Below are positions 1-9,660 of a DNA stretch of 64,000 bases, piece by piece (the first letter of the stretch is position 1; each line of letters starts with the position of its first letter). The notes beneath the pieces were generated by a model. The model was not told where the DNA came from. It did no database searches and saw nothing but the letters and a program-made list of their open reading frames with translations. Source of the stretch: Prodigiosinella confusarubida (GTDB lineage: Bacteria > Pseudomonadota > Gammaproteobacteria > Enterobacterales > Enterobacteriaceae); NCBI RefSeq assembly GCF_002847015.1, contig NZ_CP025085.1, forward strand, positions 1,674,001 to 1,738,000. Reading direction: 5' to 3'. A program made the position numbers and the translations under genes.

Positions 1-607
1 GTTTCAGGATTATCTGGCACCCGCAGGGATGGCGATGCTGACGGTTGACATGCCATCGGTAGGGTTTTCATCCCGCTGGAAGCTGAGTCAAGACTCGAGC
101 TTTTTACATCAACAGGTATTGAGCGCGCTGCCGGATGTTCCCTGGATAGATCACACCCGTGTCGGGGCATTTGGCTTTCGTTTCGGCGCCAATGTCGCGG
201 TGCGGCTGGCTTATCTGGAAGCAAATCGGTTGCGGGGAGTTGCCTGTCTGGGACCGGTGGTACACCATTTATTGTCCGATACCGAACGCCAGAACCAGGT
301 GCCGGATATGTTTATGGACGTGCTGGCCAGTCGCCTGGGTATGCCGTTCTCTGCTGATATGGCCTTGAAAACCGAATTGGGGCGCTATTCTCTCAAGACG
401 CAAGGATTGCTGGGACACCGCTGTTCGACACCGATGTTGGCTGGTTACTGGAAAGGCGATCTGATTTGCCCAAAAGAAGAAGCGAGTCTGATTGTGAATT
501 CATCACAGCAGGGAAAGCTTATGTCGTTGGATTTTTCACCGGTTTATCAGAATTTTCATCTGGCGTTACAGCAAATTAGTCATTGGTTGCAGAATAAATT
601 GGATTAA
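1..607 (+). CDS. frsA: FrsA, fermentation-respiration switch esterase (3' part only)
   Basis: This is the C-terminal part of an FrsA-type alpha/beta hydrolase. The reading frame is open from base 2, so the 5' end lies outside the window. Known family members interact with the glucose-specific PTS protein IIAGlc and have been reported to affect the balance of fermentation and respiration. The segment [17 protein letters not shown] is the nucleophile-elbow region, where FrsA-like proteins often deviate from the classical G-x-S-x-G. Position just upstream of crl matches the enterobacterial gene order frsA-crl-proBA, which supports the call. Confidence 0.9.
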   Translation, partial: FQDYLAPAGMAMLTVDMPSVGFSSRWKLSQDSSFLHQQVLSALPDVPWIDHTRVGAFGFRFGANVAVRLAYLEANRLRGVACLGPVVHHLLSDTERQNQVPDMFMDVLASRLGMPFSADMALKTELGRYSLKTQGLLGHRCSTPMLAGYWKGDLICPKEEASLIVNSSQQGKLMSLDFSPVYQNFHLALQQISHWLQNKLD

Positions 608-719
608 TATGTTGATAAATCTCTAATATCTGTTAATAAATTAGGCAGTGTCCTGCACGCGGCACTTATTGATACCATGGTGGGTCACGGCCTAGTGTTC
701 AACTCAAGGAGATTGCTGA

Positions 720-1094
720 ATGACATTGTCTAGTGGACTTTCAAGAAACCGGCTGATAAAAAAATTTGCTTCATTAGGGCCGTATTTGCGTGAAAGCCAA
801 TGTGAAGACTTCCATTTTTTCTTTGATTGCCTTGCTGTGTGTGTGAATGTAAATCCGGATCCAGAAAAGCGGGAATTCTGGGGCTGGTGGCTGGAGTTGG
901 ATGCAGAAGAACAAAAGCTGATTTATTCGTATCGCTTCGGTTTATTTGATGAAAGTGGTAACTGGTGTGAGAAAGAGTTCAAAAATACTGAGGTAGATGA
1001 GAAAGTTCACACTACCCGGCAGGATTTTCATAACCGCCTGGAAATCCTGGCACAAAAACTTGAGCCGCCTTATATCTTAACGGAACGACCGTGA
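720..1094 (+). CDS. crl: Crl, sigma-S holoenzyme assembly factor
   Basis: A 124-residue protein with the Crl hallmarks: LGPYLRE near residue 20, [12 protein letters not shown] around residues 36-47, and the WGWWLEL motif near 60. Crl binds RpoS directly and promotes its association with core RNA polymerase, raising expression of stationary-phase and curli genes. The start at 720 follows a clear AAGGAGA ribosome-binding site 6-12 bases upstream. It stands alone between frsA and proB on the same strand, as in other Enterobacterales. Confidence 0.93.
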   Translation: MTLSSGLSRNRLIKKFASLGPYLRESQCEDFHFFFDCLAVCVNVNPDPEKREFWGWWLELDAEEQKLIYSYRFGLFDESGNWCEKEFKNTEVDEKVHTTRQDFHNRLEILAQKLEPPYILTERP

Positions 1095-1215
1095 TTCACT
1101 TCTGTTGACTCGTCTTATTGGCGGGTTTTTCGCGTTGCGCCTGTTGGCATAACGCGTCTCTCCTGTTACAACGTTTTTTCATGGTAATTTTTTATATTCT
1201 AACGGCAGAAATATG

Positions 1216-2319
1216 ATGAGTGGCAGCCAGACTTTGGTTGTAAAACTGGGTACCAGCGTACTGACCGGCGGATCGCGCCGTCTCAATCGTGCCCATATTG
1301 TTGAGCTGGTGCGTCAGTGTGCGCAGCAACATGCCGCAGGGCATCGCATTGTCATTGTCACGTCAGGGGCGATCGCCGCCGGACGTGAGCATTTGGGGTA
1401 TCCGGAATTGCCCGCTACCATCGCCACTAAACAGTTGTTGGCAGCAGTCGGGCAAAGCCGATTGATTCAGTTATGGGAACAGCTGTTCTCCATTTATGGC
1501 ATCCATATTGGCCAGATGCTGCTGACTCGCGCCGATCTGGAAGATCGGGAACGCTTTCTTAATGCCCGCGATACCATGCGTGCGCTGCTCGATAACCACA
1601 TTGTGCCGGTAATCAATGAGAACGACGCAGTGGCGACGACTGAAATCAAAGTTGGCGATAATGATAATCTCTCGGCGCTGGCGGCAATACTGGCTGACGC
1701 CGATAAACTGCTGCTGCTGACCGATCAGGCCGGGTTATTTACCGCTGATCCGCGTACCAACCCCGACGCTGAATTGATCCGCGAAGTGAATGGCATCAAC
1801 GATGCGCTGCGCAGTATTGCTGGTGACAGTGTCTCCGGGCTGGGTACTGGTGGTATGTCCACCAAACTACAGGCTGCGGACGTTGCCTGCCGCGCGGGTA
1901 TTGATGTCATTATTGCCGCGGGCAGCAAGCCGGGCGTGGTTGGTGATGTCATCGACGATATCTCGGTGGGAACCCGCTTCCATGCAATGGAAGCCCCGTT
2001 GGAAAGCCGCAAACGCTGGATCTTCGGTGCACCGCCTGCCGGGGAAATTACCGTAGACGATGGTGCGCTGGCGGCGATTATGGATCGCGGCAGTTCTTTA
2101 CTGCCCAAAGGTATCCGCGACGTAATGGGCAATTTCTCCCGGGGAGAAGTGATCCGTATCCGTAGCCTGTCAGGGCGAGATCTGGCTCATGCGGTGACGC
2201 GTTATAACAGCGATGCGTTAAGAATGATCGCCGGGCATCATTCCCAACAGATTGCTGAAATCCTCGGTTACGAATATGGCCCGGTGGCAGTCCATCGGGA
2301 TGACATGATTATTAATTAA
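1216..2319 (+). CDS. proB: Glutamate 5-kinase
   Basis: ProB phosphorylates L-glutamate to gamma-glutamyl phosphate, the first and feedback-inhibited step of proline synthesis, in the cytoplasm. The 367-residue product has an amino-acid-kinase domain ([12 protein letters not shown] at the N-terminus, [32 protein letters not shown]) followed by a C-terminal PUA domain from about residue 275. Two ATG codons lie in tandem at 1213 and 1216; I use the second because it gives the typical [12 protein letters not shown] start. proA follows after 10 bases, so the two are an operon and their products form the ProBA complex. Confidence 0.96.
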   Translation: MSGSQTLVVKLGTSVLTGGSRRLNRAHIVELVRQCAQQHAAGHRIVIVTSGAIAAGREHLGYPELPATIATKQLLAAVGQSRLIQLWEQLFSIYGIHIGQMLLTRADLEDRERFLNARDTMRALLDNHIVPVINENDAVATTEIKVGDNDNLSALAAILADADKLLLLTDQAGLFTADPRTNPDAELIREVNGINDALRSIAGDSVSGLGTGGMSTKLQAADVACRAGIDVIIAAGSKPGVVGDVIDDISVGTRFHAMEAPLESRKRWIFGAPPAGEITVDDGALAAIMDRGSSLLPKGIRDVMGNFSRGEVIRIRSLSGRDLAHAVTRYNSDALRMIAGHHSQQIAEILGYEYGPVAVHRDDMIIN

Positions 2320-2329
2320 GGAGTACGCG

Positions 2330-3583
2330 ATGCTTGAGCAAATGGGCAAAGCGGCAAGACAAGCCTCGTATCAATTAGCTTCGTTGAGTACTTCGCAGAA
2401 GAATCAGGCGCTGTTGGCCATTGCCGATTTACTGGAAACTGAGCGTGCCACTATCCTGGCTGCCAATGAACAGGATCTGGCGCAGGCCAGAGACAATGGC
2501 ATGAGCGAAGCATTGTTGGATCGTCTGCAACTGACGCCGGCACGTCTGACGGCTGTTGCCAATGACGTGCGTCAGATTTGCCGTCTGAACGATCCGGTGG
2601 GTGAAGTGATAGACGGGCGCATTCTGGACAATGGCCTGAAACTGGAACGGCGGCGCGTACCGCTGGGTGTGGTCGGCGTGATTTATGAAGCGCGCCCGAA
2701 CGTCACGGTGGATGTAGCCAGCTTATGCCTGAAAACCGGGAATGCGGTGATTCTGCGTGGTGGTAAAGAAACCTATCGAACTAATGCCGCGACGGTAAAA
2801 GTGATCCAACAAGCACTGATCCAATGTGGTTTACCCTCAGCCGCGATCCAGGCGATTGAAAGTCCGGATCGTGAACTGGTCAATCAGTTACTGAAACTGG
2901 ATCGCTATGTCGATATGCTGATTCCGCGCGGCGGCGCGGGTTTGCACAAACTATGCCGTGAGAACTCCACCATTCCGGTGATTACCGGTGGGATTGGCGT
3001 CTGCCATATCTACATGGATGAGTCGATGGAATTCAAGCCAGCGCTGGATATCATAACCAACGCCAAAACCCAGCGTCCCAGCACCTGTAATACGGTGGAA
3101 ACACTGCTGGTGCACCAGGGGATTGCCGCCGAGTTTCTGTCGGCGCTCAGTGCCGACATGCACAAGGCAGGCGTAACGTTGCACGCTTGCCCGCAGTCAC
3201 TCTCTTTGTTGACCGGCGGTCCGGCGCAAGTTGTGGCGGCAGAGGCGGCCGACTACGATGACGAATGGCTCTCATTGGACCTGAACGTGAAGCTGGTGGC
3301 TGATATTGCGCAGGCAGTGCAACATATCCGTGAGCATGGCACGCAGCATTCTGATGCGATACTGACCCGTTCCCTGAGTCGTGCTGAACAGTTTGTGAGG
3401 GAAGTGGATTCCTCGGCGGTCTATGTAAACGCCAGTACTCGCTTCACTGATGGCGGGCAGTTCGGATTAGGCGCGGAAGTGGCTGTCAGCACGCAAAAAC
3501 TGCATGCCCGTGGCCCGATGGGACTTGACGCATTGACCACCTACAAATGGATTGGTTACGGCGACGATCTTATCCGCGCTTAA
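2330..3583 (+). CDS. proA: Gamma-glutamyl phosphate reductase
   Basis: ProA reduces gamma-glutamyl phosphate to glutamate-5-semialdehyde with NADPH, the second step of proline synthesis. The 417-residue length is normal for the family. [29 protein letters not shown] and the catalytic-cysteine segment [13 protein letters not shown] are all present. An AAGGAG site sits just before the ATG at 2330, ten bases after proB. Downstream is tRNA-Thr, the arrangement also found in E. coli. Confidence 0.97.
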   Translation: MLEQMGKAARQASYQLASLSTSQKNQALLAIADLLETERATILAANEQDLAQARDNGMSEALLDRLQLTPARLTAVANDVRQICRLNDPVGEVIDGRILDNGLKLERRRVPLGVVGVIYEARPNVTVDVASLCLKTGNAVILRGGKETYRTNAATVKVIQQALIQCGLPSAAIQAIESPDRELVNQLLKLDRYVDMLIPRGGAGLHKLCRENSTIPVITGGIGVCHIYMDESMEFKPALDIITNAKTQRPSTCNTVETLLVHQGIAAEFLSALSADMHKAGVTLHACPQSLSLLTGGPAQVVAAEAADYDDEWLSLDLNVKLVADIAQAVQHIREHGTQHSDAILTRSLSRAEQFVREVDSSAVYVNASTRFTDGGQFGLGAEVAVSTQKLHARGPMGLDALTTYKWIGYGDDLIRA

Positions 3584-3686
3584 ACCAGATGGTTATAGGA
3601 TTCCTGGTTATTATATGGAAACAGATATCAGGGAATCCTTATCGTCAACTGACCGATTATAAAACCGGCAGACAGTCGCTAGATAC

Positions 3687-3715
3687 TTGACTTGCCGGAC
3701 AGATTTCACTAGTTT
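3687..3715 (+). promoter_or_regulatory. Candidate promoter of the tRNA-Thr gene
   Basis: TTGACT (3687-3692) and TAGTTT (3710-3715) are separated by 17 bases and would start transcription about 40 bases before the tRNA. This is read from sequence only. Confidence 0.5.
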
Positions 3716-3763
3716 GTCACCCCGTAGTTCATCGTCTGGCACTCGCAGGACGATCCTCTTGAC

Positions 3764-3839
3764 GCCGATATAGCTCAGTTGGTAGAGCAGCGCATTCGTA
3801 ATGCGAAGGTCGTAGGTTCGACTCCTATTATCGGCACCA
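3764..3839 (+). tRNA. thrW: tRNA-Thr(CGU), prophage attachment target
   Basis: The 76-base gene folds as a tRNA. The acceptor strands GCCGATA and TATCGGC pair, the D-arm contains AGCTCAGTTGGTAGAGC, the anticodon stem-loop GCATT-CGTAATGC gives anticodon CGU, the T-arm contains GGTTCGA, and the 3' end is encoded CCA. Location after proA matches thrW, a known integration hot spot. Its 3' 46 bases belong to the direct repeat that bounds the prophage, so the present 3' half was supplied by the phage and keeps the tRNA functional. Confidence 0.97.
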
Positions 3840-3840
3840 T
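3794..3840 (+). other. attL: left copy of the 47-bp integration core
   Basis: The segment from the anticodon loop to one base past the CCA end of tRNA-Thr recurs without mismatch at 44471-44517. The flanking bases differ on both sides (3793 C versus 44470 G; 3841 A versus 44518 T), which fixes the repeat at 47 bp. The integrase gene begins just inside it. Confidence 0.93.
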
Positions 3841-3862
3841 ATAAATCAATGAGTTACTTCAT

Positions 3863-5017
3863 TTAAACTGCTTTCAATTCCTCCTCTTGTGCCGTATTTG
3901 TGTCATCATGGCGCAAAATTCTATCTATCTGCTGGGCGTGCTGAGTGAGATGATTTGGCGCAAGATGGGCATATCGACGCACCATTTCAATACTCTCCCA
4001 GCCGCCCATTTCCTGTAGAACTGATAGCGGAACTCCAGCCTGAACTAACCAACTCGCCCATGTATGCCGCAGATCATGAAACCTGAAATTGGTTATCCCC
4101 GCCCGGTGTAGCGCTGAGCGCCATCCCGTGTTTGCGTCATAGCGCATCTTTCTGATGCATTCCGTTTCAGATCCATCTGGACGGGTGGATTTATTGACAT
4201 AGACAAACACATATCTGTTATGCCTACCAATTTGGCGTCTTAATACTTGGCAAGCCACATCATTGAGAGCTACACCTATTGCTCGTCCATTTTTTGAGTC
4301 CTCTGGATTTACCCACGCGACACGCCGCTGCATGTCTATTTGCGGCCACTCCAGATTGATAATATTAGAGCGTCTAAGTCCGGTTGTTAGCGCAAACTCA
4401 ACAATCGACTTCAATGGTTCGGCGCACTCATCGATTAATCTCTGCGCCTCATGTGGCTCCAGCCACCTGATCCGTCTGTTTTTTGGTGTCGGGGTTTTGA
4501 TATGTGGTGCTCTCTCCAGCAATTTCCATTCTCGTTCTGCCGCCCTCAACAATGCCCGAATAAATGCTAAATGCGTGTTTTTTGTTGCCTGTGCTACCGG
4601 TTTTGGTTTGAACTCTGGCGGTTTCCTGCCAGCGTGTATCATTGCTTCCGCTTTTAATCTCCAGTTCTCCTCATGTCGCCTGTTCGTCATTTTGCTGATT
4701 GCGGAGTAAATTTTTTGTTCTGTAATAGAGCTAATTGGTAGGCCTGAGAAGTGTTTCATCCAGAAGCCAATCCGCGATTTGTCATCATCCAGGGATTTTT
4801 TGCTAGCCCTCTCATCGAGCCATCGAATACACGCCTCATCAAACGTGACGACCGGGAAACCTCCCAGTCGAGCTACCCGCCATGATTCCGCTTTCAGTTT
4901 ATCGTGGAGTTCCTGAGCTTGCCTTTTGTCCTCTGTTTCAAGCGATTGTCTAACTCTTTGGCCGCCTGGCGTAGTGAAATCACAGTGCCAGATACCGCCA
5001 CGTAATTTGATTGACAT
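3863..5017 (-). CDS. int: Prophage tyrosine integrase
   Basis: A 384-residue tyrosine recombinase that would join attP with the thrW 3' end. The catalytic domain shows the first arginine in [13 protein letters not shown], then [10 protein letters not shown] (H-x-x-R) and the tyrosine nucleophile in MVRRYAHL near the C-terminus. The N-terminal half contains an arm-binding region and a core-binding SAM-like domain. The gene ends 22 bases from attL, the usual position next to the target tRNA. The start at 5017 has a GAGG site upstream and lies inside the end of the excisionase-like gene, so excision and integration functions overlap by about 124 bases. Confidence 0.95.
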   Translation of the reverse strand: MSIKLRGGIWHCDFTTPGGQRVRQSLETEDKRQAQELHDKLKAESWRVARLGGFPVVTFDEACIRWLDERASKKSLDDDKSRIGFWMKHFSGLPISSITEQKIYSAISKMTNRRHEENWRLKAEAMIHAGRKPPEFKPKPVAQATKNTHLAFIRALLRAAEREWKLLERAPHIKTPTPKNRRIRWLEPHEAQRLIDECAEPLKSIVEFALTTGLRRSNIINLEWPQIDMQRRVAWVNPEDSKNGRAIGVALNDVACQVLRRQIGRHNRYVFVYVNKSTRPDGSETECIRKMRYDANTGWRSALHRAGITNFRFHDLRHTWASWLVQAGVPLSVLQEMGGWESIEMVRRYAHLAPNHLTQHAQQIDRILRHDDTNTAQEEELKAV

Positions 5018-5253
5018 GGTTTTTCCTCGGTCATGTCACCCGCATTCACGGATTGAGTGTTGATCGAATTGGTCATTGCAGCAATACATGCCGCACGTAC
5101 AAACCTGTAAATAGGGCGTTTATCCGTTCCAATATTGAATGCCGGCAGACGTCCCTGTCTGACCAGTTGGGAAACAGTTTGAGGGTTAATATGTAGTAGC
5201 GCAGCAATTTGTTCGCGCGTCAGGATGTCATCGATCTCGACGGTCCTTTTCAT
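4894..5253 (-). CDS. Excisionase-like helix-turn-helix protein
   Basis: A 119-residue protein whose first 55 residues form a MerR/excisionase-type winged helix ([20 protein letters not shown], then GRLPAFNIG and YRF). Such proteins bend att DNA and set the direction of recombination. The last 41 residues are encoded in a frame overlapping the start of int, so translation of the two is linked. Its ATG overlaps the stop of the upstream zinc-finger gene. Assignment to xis rests on fold and position, not on proven homology. Confidence 0.65.
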   Translation of the reverse strand: MKRTVEIDDILTREQIAALLHINPQTVSQLVRQGRLPAFNIGTDKRPIYRFVRAACIAAMTNSINTQSVNAGDMTEEKPCQSNYVAVSGTVISLRQAAKELDNRLKQRTKGKLRNSTIN

Positions 5254-5477
5254 GCTACACCGCCTTTAACGTGTTTATTTCGTGATTCCACTTGGTCCTG
5301 ACAATCCCGGCACATAGTACAACCTGGAACGGCTATGCGCCGCGCCTCTTCGATTGCATCACCGCATTCTTTGCATTCGGTTGCTGACACAGCAGTTCTA
5401 TCTATGCGGTGAGAGCTTATAGCCACGGAACGTTGTAAATCCTCAGTTTCACTAGCGCGATCGATATCATCTGCCAT
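5250..5477 (-). CDS. TraR/DksA-type C4 zinc-finger protein
   Basis: A 75-residue protein with the pattern C-x2-C-x17-C-x2-C (CKECGDAIEEARRIAV, then GCTMCRDCQ), the signature of short TraR/DksA relatives. Members of this family bind the RNA polymerase secondary channel and change promoter choice without needing ppGpp, and they are common in prophage left arms. I chose the ATG at 5477 because the longer upstream frame has no good ribosome-binding site. It overlaps the excisionase-like gene by four bases. Confidence 0.75.
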   Translation of the reverse strand: MADDIDRASETEDLQRSVAISSHRIDRTAVSATECKECGDAIEEARRIAVPGCTMCRDCQDQVESRNKHVKGGVA

Positions 5478-5537
5478 AAATTTCTCTTCTATTAATGGGG
5501 AGGTTTCCACCTCCCAGACCATTAAAATTTCCGGCAT

Positions 5538-6242
5538 TCAAAACGGAATATCGTCGTCGTAAATGGGTTCTGATTGTTGCTGTGCTGCGGCCTGCTGGAG
5601 CTTGGATTGGGGAATGCCATTTTGTCGATCATAGGGATTTCCTGATGTGTACGGGTTCCCTTGCTGTCCTTCTCGTTGACCTGTTGATTGCCGGTGGTCG
5701 TGATTTCGTTCGTCTTTGTCTTTCATTGAGTTTTCAAGATTTGCGATTGCTTCTGCAGGCGCGTTCTCGGCGTGTTCGGCATACGTCCGGCGCGTTCCTG
5801 GCTGGAACACGTGACGCACTTCAAATTTATACCCATCCGATCCATCCTGTTTCGTGTAGAGGACTTTCTGCAGAAACAAACCGATTTTTTTCCCTTCCAA
5901 TGCAGGGCAGTGCCATTCTGTGCCTTCGGCAGTCGGTACCTGCACAGGTTGAGCTTGCTTCACTTGAGCAACCCACATAAGAGCAGATACCAATCCCATT
6001 CCGAACGTTTGCTGCCCGTCTTTGCCGATGAAATTAATGCGCAAGTAGTTAGCCTTGACTCCATTCGAATCAAGAGACAGTTCCAGCGCCTGGGATTGAC
6101 TCCCATCCCGGCCAAATGTATAGATTGCAGAGGTTATGACGCCCTCGTACGCACCTGTTTCACTTATTCCGGCAGATGCTCCAGCTTTTTTCGCCATTTC
6201 TGCAGCGTCGGCATTCCAGACAAAACTCATTGGTTGATTCAT
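5538..6242 (-). CDS. Phage single-stranded-DNA-binding-like protein with SSB C-terminal tip
   Basis: This 234-residue protein has a folded N-terminal region of about 150 residues, a low-complexity linker rich in Gln, Gly and Asn from about 165, and ends in YDDDIPF. That ending is nearly the acidic tip of bacterial SSB, which docks repair and replication proteins. The overall plan (OB-like core, flexible Q/G linker, acidic tip) is that of an SSB analogue. It lies directly downstream of a RecA-like ATPase gene, and SSB-like plus Sak4-type ATPase is a known phage recombination pair. The DNA-binding role is inferred. Confidence 0.65.
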   Translation of the reverse strand: MNQPMSFVWNADAAEMAKKAGASAGISETGAYEGVITSAIYTFGRDGSQSQALELSLDSNGVKANYLRINFIGKDGQQTFGMGLVSALMWVAQVKQAQPVQVPTAEGTEWHCPALEGKKIGLFLQKVLYTKQDGSDGYKFEVRHVFQPGTRRTYAEHAENAPAEAIANLENSMKDKDERNHDHRQSTGQREGQQGNPYTSGNPYDRQNGIPQSKLQQAAAQQQSEPIYDDDIPF

Positions 6243-6259
6243 GGTGTGATCCTTAATCT

Positions 6260-6928
6260 TTATAAATCTGTCATAAATTCGGTGATTGCCACATCGACCG
6301 CTTTCAGGTCGTTATCCATTTCCGTTTTATCTGGAAACATATCTGGCGGTGCCTTGGCCGTATCATTGTCATCGCCTTTAATCAGGAATACGTGCTTGCC
6401 GTCTTTCTTGATAGCCCTCAGCACGATTGAGAAATATCCTTCAGGCGTCAGCTTTTCATTCAACATTTTCCCGGTGGTTTTCATCCTGATTTTTCCCTCG
6501 CTCTCTTCTGTGTGAGCTAGGAAATAAACGCGGAAATCGTCAGGTAACAGCGTGGCCGCAGTAATGATCCGCCAGACGTGATCTGCCATTTCTGTGAATT
6601 TTGCATACCCGGTCTGATAAGCCCGATTCATATTTTCGTGCTGCATGACAACCTGGAAATCGTCAATGATCAGCACGCGGCGTGTAGGTGACTTGACCAT
6701 TCGATAAATTGTATCCAGTACAATTTCCCAGTTATCAGAACGCAGAACGTTCCCACGCTGCTTGGTGCCGTCCGGCAATTCTTTACCGTGCAATTTCCAA
6801 CCTGCAGATTTGAATGGCAACATTTTGGGAATGCATTGCAGCAGCATCACTTCATCGGGATTGAAATTGCGCAAGCTGTATGACTTGCCTGCACCAGAGT
6901 CACCAAGGATCAGCACTGGCGTTCCCAT
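6260..6928 (-). CDS. RecA-core ATPase, Sak4-like recombination protein
   Basis: A 222-residue P-loop ATPase with Walker A GDSGAGKS at residues 9-16 and Walker B RRVLIIDDF near residue 90. The family is annotated as phage nucleotide-binding or AAA protein; Sak4-type members promote single-strand annealing with a partner SSB. The partner candidate follows 17 bases downstream. The ATG overlaps the stop codon of the upstream exonuclease gene (TAATG), indicating coupled translation. Confidence 0.7.
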   Translation of the reverse strand: MGTPVLILGDSGAGKSYSLRNFNPDEVMLLQCIPKMLPFKSAGWKLHGKELPDGTKQRGNVLRSDNWEIVLDTIYRMVKSPTRRVLIIDDFQVVMQHENMNRAYQTGYAKFTEMADHVWRIITAATLLPDDFRVYFLAHTEESEGKIRMKTTGKMLNEKLTPEGYFSIVLRAIKKDGKHVFLIKGDDNDTAKAPPDMFPDKTEMDNDLKAVDVAITEFMTDL

Positions 6929-7590
6929 TAGATGCCCCCGTTAAGCCAATGCCTGGCCGTGTATTTGATGTCTTCATCCATGTCACTGGCAATCAACCAG
7001 CGCAGATACCCGGGATCCCCTTTTGACAGTTCCGCAAAGGTTTTCCCTTTATGCTTGCCGAAGCGCATGGCGTGGAGCAGGGACGGGTTGTTTGTTATTT
7101 CCCTCATTTCCCTCATAGTCCATTGCGCCATGCGCCCCATATAGATGAGCAATTCAGCGGTGACATAACAGTCATATAGTGCGCGGTGGGCGTAGAGACC
7201 TTCCGGTAATTCGGGCTTAAGTCCCAGGCTGTAACGCAGGTACTGGTTGCTGTGGCTGGCATGTTCCGGGAATAGTTTCCGTGCCAGCTTCATTGTGCAA
7301 ATCCATGGGGAATCAATTTGTGGCAGTTTTGCTTTATCAAACGCCGCATTATGAGCAACGTACGCATCGGCCCCCAAATAGCGACCAATAACCTCGCTAA
7401 TTAGTGGCGCGCTTTCAACCATATCCTCAGTGATATGGTGAATCGCCATCGCTTCAAAACTGATAGCCTCAGGAGGACAAACCAGATCGCTCATAGGATT
7501 ACAAATGACGCCATCAACAATGTCGACACTGGCAATCTCGACGATGCCACCCTCAAAACTGGTGGTTTCCGTATCAATGACTCGTAACAT
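6928..7590 (-). CDS. DnaQ-fold 3'-5' exonuclease, ExoX-like
   Basis: A 220-residue DEDD exonuclease. VIDTETT is Exo I with its Asp and Glu, AHNAAFDKAKLP is Exo II, and AHRALYDCYVTAELL is Exo III of the DEDDh type. The C-terminal 50 residues (FGKHKGKTFAEL, PGYLRWL) form the DUF3820-type tail seen in ExoX-like proteins. The start at 7590 follows a GGAG site and yields the normal MLRVIDTET beginning. It likely trims DNA ends for the adjacent annealing module, which is inference from the cluster. Confidence 0.8.
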   Translation of the reverse strand: MLRVIDTETTSFEGGIVEIASVDIVDGVICNPMSDLVCPPEAISFEAMAIHHITEDMVESAPLISEVIGRYLGADAYVAHNAAFDKAKLPQIDSPWICTMKLARKLFPEHASHSNQYLRYSLGLKPELPEGLYAHRALYDCYVTAELLIYMGRMAQWTMREMREITNNPSLLHAMRFGKHKGKTFAELSKGDPGYLRWLIASDMDEDIKYTARHWLNGGI

Positions 7591-7744
7591 GATTTTCTCC
7601 ATCCGTAATAGCGTCACAAACTGCGTCATACTCCGCGAGCTTGAGAGCGATAAATTCAAGGTCTGTGGGCGAAATACCGCTGTTCAGACATATCAACGCG
7701 ATGCACTGCAGCGCTACCTGATGCTCTAGTGGGTGAGTTAACAT
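7574..7744 (-). CDS. Small prophage protein of unknown function (56 aa)
   Basis: An open frame from ATG 7744 preceded by a CGGAGG site. It overlaps the end of the upstream small gene by seven bases and runs 17 bases into the exonuclease gene. The product is helical and slightly acidic (ALQCIALICLNSG, then FIALKLAEYDAV). The overlaps and ribosome-binding site make it a credible member of the left operon. I do not recognise the family. Confidence 0.55.
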   Translation of the reverse strand: MLTHPLEHQVALQCIALICLNSGISPTDLEFIALKLAEYDAVCDAITDGENHVTSH

Positions 7745-7914
7745 GCACGCCTCCGGAAATTTAGGCGTGAAAAATTTGCTTTCACGTACTCTTGATAACA
7801 GGGCTTGTCTTTGCAGAAGTGCATCTGAGTTATGCCCATATAGCGTTTCACTGGGTAAGTGCTTAGTTCGTCACTTTCACGCTGTACCAGACAATGGTCG
7901 CAATATTTCTTCAC
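7738..7914 (-). CDS. Small cysteine-rich, probably zinc-binding protein (58 aa)
   Basis: Starts at GTG 7914, overlapping the stop of the upstream RecE-N-like gene in a GTGA arrangement, so translation is probably coupled. Cysteine pairs occur as YCDHC near the start and FCKDKPC near residue 34, a likely zinc knuckle. Many phage early operons carry such small zinc proteins, but no function is assigned here. Confidence 0.55.
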   Translation of the reverse strand: MKKYCDHCLVQRESDELSTYPVKRYMGITQMHFCKDKPCYQEYVKANFSRLNFRRRAC

Positions 7915-9596
7915 AGCGTGTCCTCCGCAGTTGTAAACGCAGCAGCAAATGACGCCAGAACCCCCTCCAGACGAGCTATACGGGCCTCGAGTTTTTCGAC
8001 GTGTTCGCTATCAGTCCTGGCAGGAATATTTTCTGAAATATTTCGTGGTTCGATTTTTTGTACTGACGGGATAGCATCAGTACAGCGCTTCATCGCATTC
8101 GCCAGATTTGCGGCCGCTTCTTCAACCGTGCCATGTTCGCTCGTTGCTGGTGGTAACGAAGTAACAGCTTCGCTCGACTGACCGACATTCGTTTCCATCT
8201 GCACATCACCAACCTCCTCGGAATGATTTTCCGGTTTTTCTCCCTCATTTGAGGTGGCTTTCTGAGACAATCCATCAATAGAGAACATGCCGCCGCCAAG
8301 GTTTTTCATTTCTGGCTGAGCGTCAGTGCTGCCTAGTTTGGTATTTTCCAACGTTGAATCGGTGCCATTATTGGTTTCGGTGGTGTTGCCCGGTTCAGTG
8401 ATGGCGGGCAGGTGACGTGCTAGCGTTAATAATTCCAGTGAGGGGTGTGCGTGGTTTGACTCTGTGAGGCTGGAATTGATATACGGCTGCATTGATGCGG
8501 GCATCTTGGTGATGTCTGGGATCGCATTGCGAATTAACGCGAAAATCGCGGCACGGGAAAAATCCAGAATACCGGGCATGTTGAGTAACTTTTGGCTCCA
8601 CGTATTAAATGGCTCTTCTTTGTTAGCAATAATCTCTTTGGCCCGGCGGAGTATGGGGCCGGGTATTTCATAGATATCAAAATCCATCGGCAGGGTGGCC
8701 ATCGCTATTTCTTTATTCAGCAAATCAAGAGAGTGCGTGATGTCATTGCCGCGATCAGTTTGATTGTTACCACCTGCGTTCGTGCCTGCATTAGTGCGTT
8801 TTATGCCCTGTTTTGCGACCCACTTCGCGGTAATATCTTCACGTAACGGACCATTAGATGATTCGGACTGATTGTTGTGTGCGTTAATCCATTCTTTTGC
8901 AAACGTCAGCAAGTGGCCGACGTCCGGCGCCTTGTCGTCCACCGGCCAAACACTTTTGATGTCACGAATCAGATCGAAAAGCGTTTTAGGGAAGCAGTGC
9001 TTGAGCTGTAGCAAGTCTTTTGCATTGTTCAGCGCCAGCAGCAGGTTTTGTGGGTATGCTGCGTCCATATCGTGCTGCAACGTAGCAATATCGCGCAGGC
9101 CTTGCGGCCCGAGAGCCGTGAATTTACTATATAGCCACGCGCCAAGAACTCGCTGAGTAAACGTAGCCTGTTCAAATGTAACGGCGCTGTCTTGCTGCGG
9201 CTCCGATTGCGTGCCGGTCTGCTCTGTATCCTGTGCTAGTTGCGCGCCAGAATGTTCCACTTGCGCAGCGGCTACGGTTGCGTGGTCGTCATGAATGTTA
9301 ACTGATGGCGGCGGCGCGGGGATCCGCTTCCACGTCAGGCTATCTTCACTCAGCTCGTAGCGATCGCACCACGTATCATCAATGACACCCTCGTCCGGCA
9401 GGTCATCAACAACGTGCCAGTTGGTACGGACGGGCAAGAGATAATCGGTACCGCGGCCAGTTTCAATTTCGGCATCTTCAAGAATATTGGCAATTTCGCG
9501 CTCGGCGCGTGAATCAGATTTTGCAGAGAACCAGCAGAACAGACTTTTTTTGTCCGATTTTGCTTTCGCTTTAATGACAAACGCATAGTTGTTCAT
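7911..9596 (-). CDS. RecE N-terminal-region homologue without the nuclease domain
   Basis: A 561-residue protein that I match to the N-terminal half of Rac-prophage RecE (exonuclease VIII) from memory of that sequence. The opening block VVDDLPDEGVIDDTW with RYELSEDSLTW, and later NAGGNNQTDRG, DFDIYEIP and MPGILDFSRA, all parallel RecE. The C-terminal RecB-like nuclease core is absent: after residue 400 the chain becomes a low-complexity acidic region rich in Asn, Glu and Thr and ends in a short predicted coiled coil (VEKLEARIARLEGVLASF). The role of the RecE N-terminal region is unknown. An AAGGAG site precedes ATG 9596. It heads the recombination cluster. Confidence 0.65.
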   Translation of the reverse strand: MNNYAFVIKAKAKSDKKSLFCWFSAKSDSRAEREIANILEDAEIETGRGTDYLLPVRTNWHVVDDLPDEGVIDDTWCDRYELSEDSLTWKRIPAPPPSVNIHDDHATVAAAQVEHSGAQLAQDTEQTGTQSEPQQDSAVTFEQATFTQRVLGAWLYSKFTALGPQGLRDIATLQHDMDAAYPQNLLLALNNAKDLLQLKHCFPKTLFDLIRDIKSVWPVDDKAPDVGHLLTFAKEWINAHNNQSESSNGPLREDITAKWVAKQGIKRTNAGTNAGGNNQTDRGNDITHSLDLLNKEIAMATLPMDFDIYEIPGPILRRAKEIIANKEEPFNTWSQKLLNMPGILDFSRAAIFALIRNAIPDITKMPASMQPYINSSLTESNHAHPSLELLTLARHLPAITEPGNTTETNNGTDSTLENTKLGSTDAQPEMKNLGGGMFSIDGLSQKATSNEGEKPENHSEEVGDVQMETNVGQSSEAVTSLPPATSEHGTVEEAAANLANAMKRCTDAIPSVQKIEPRNISENIPARTDSEHVEKLEARIARLEGVLASFAAAFTTAEDTL

Positions 9597-9660
9597 TGCG
9601 TTTTTGCTCCTTCGGGTTGTAGAATCCCCTGAGCCATTGATTGCGCCCTTAGGGAGTGGT

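Noticed and set aside
5495..6515. Plus-strand open frames of 161 and 247 codons
   Set aside because: They lie opposite the SSB-like and ATPase genes, lack ribosome-binding sites and show no protein-family features.
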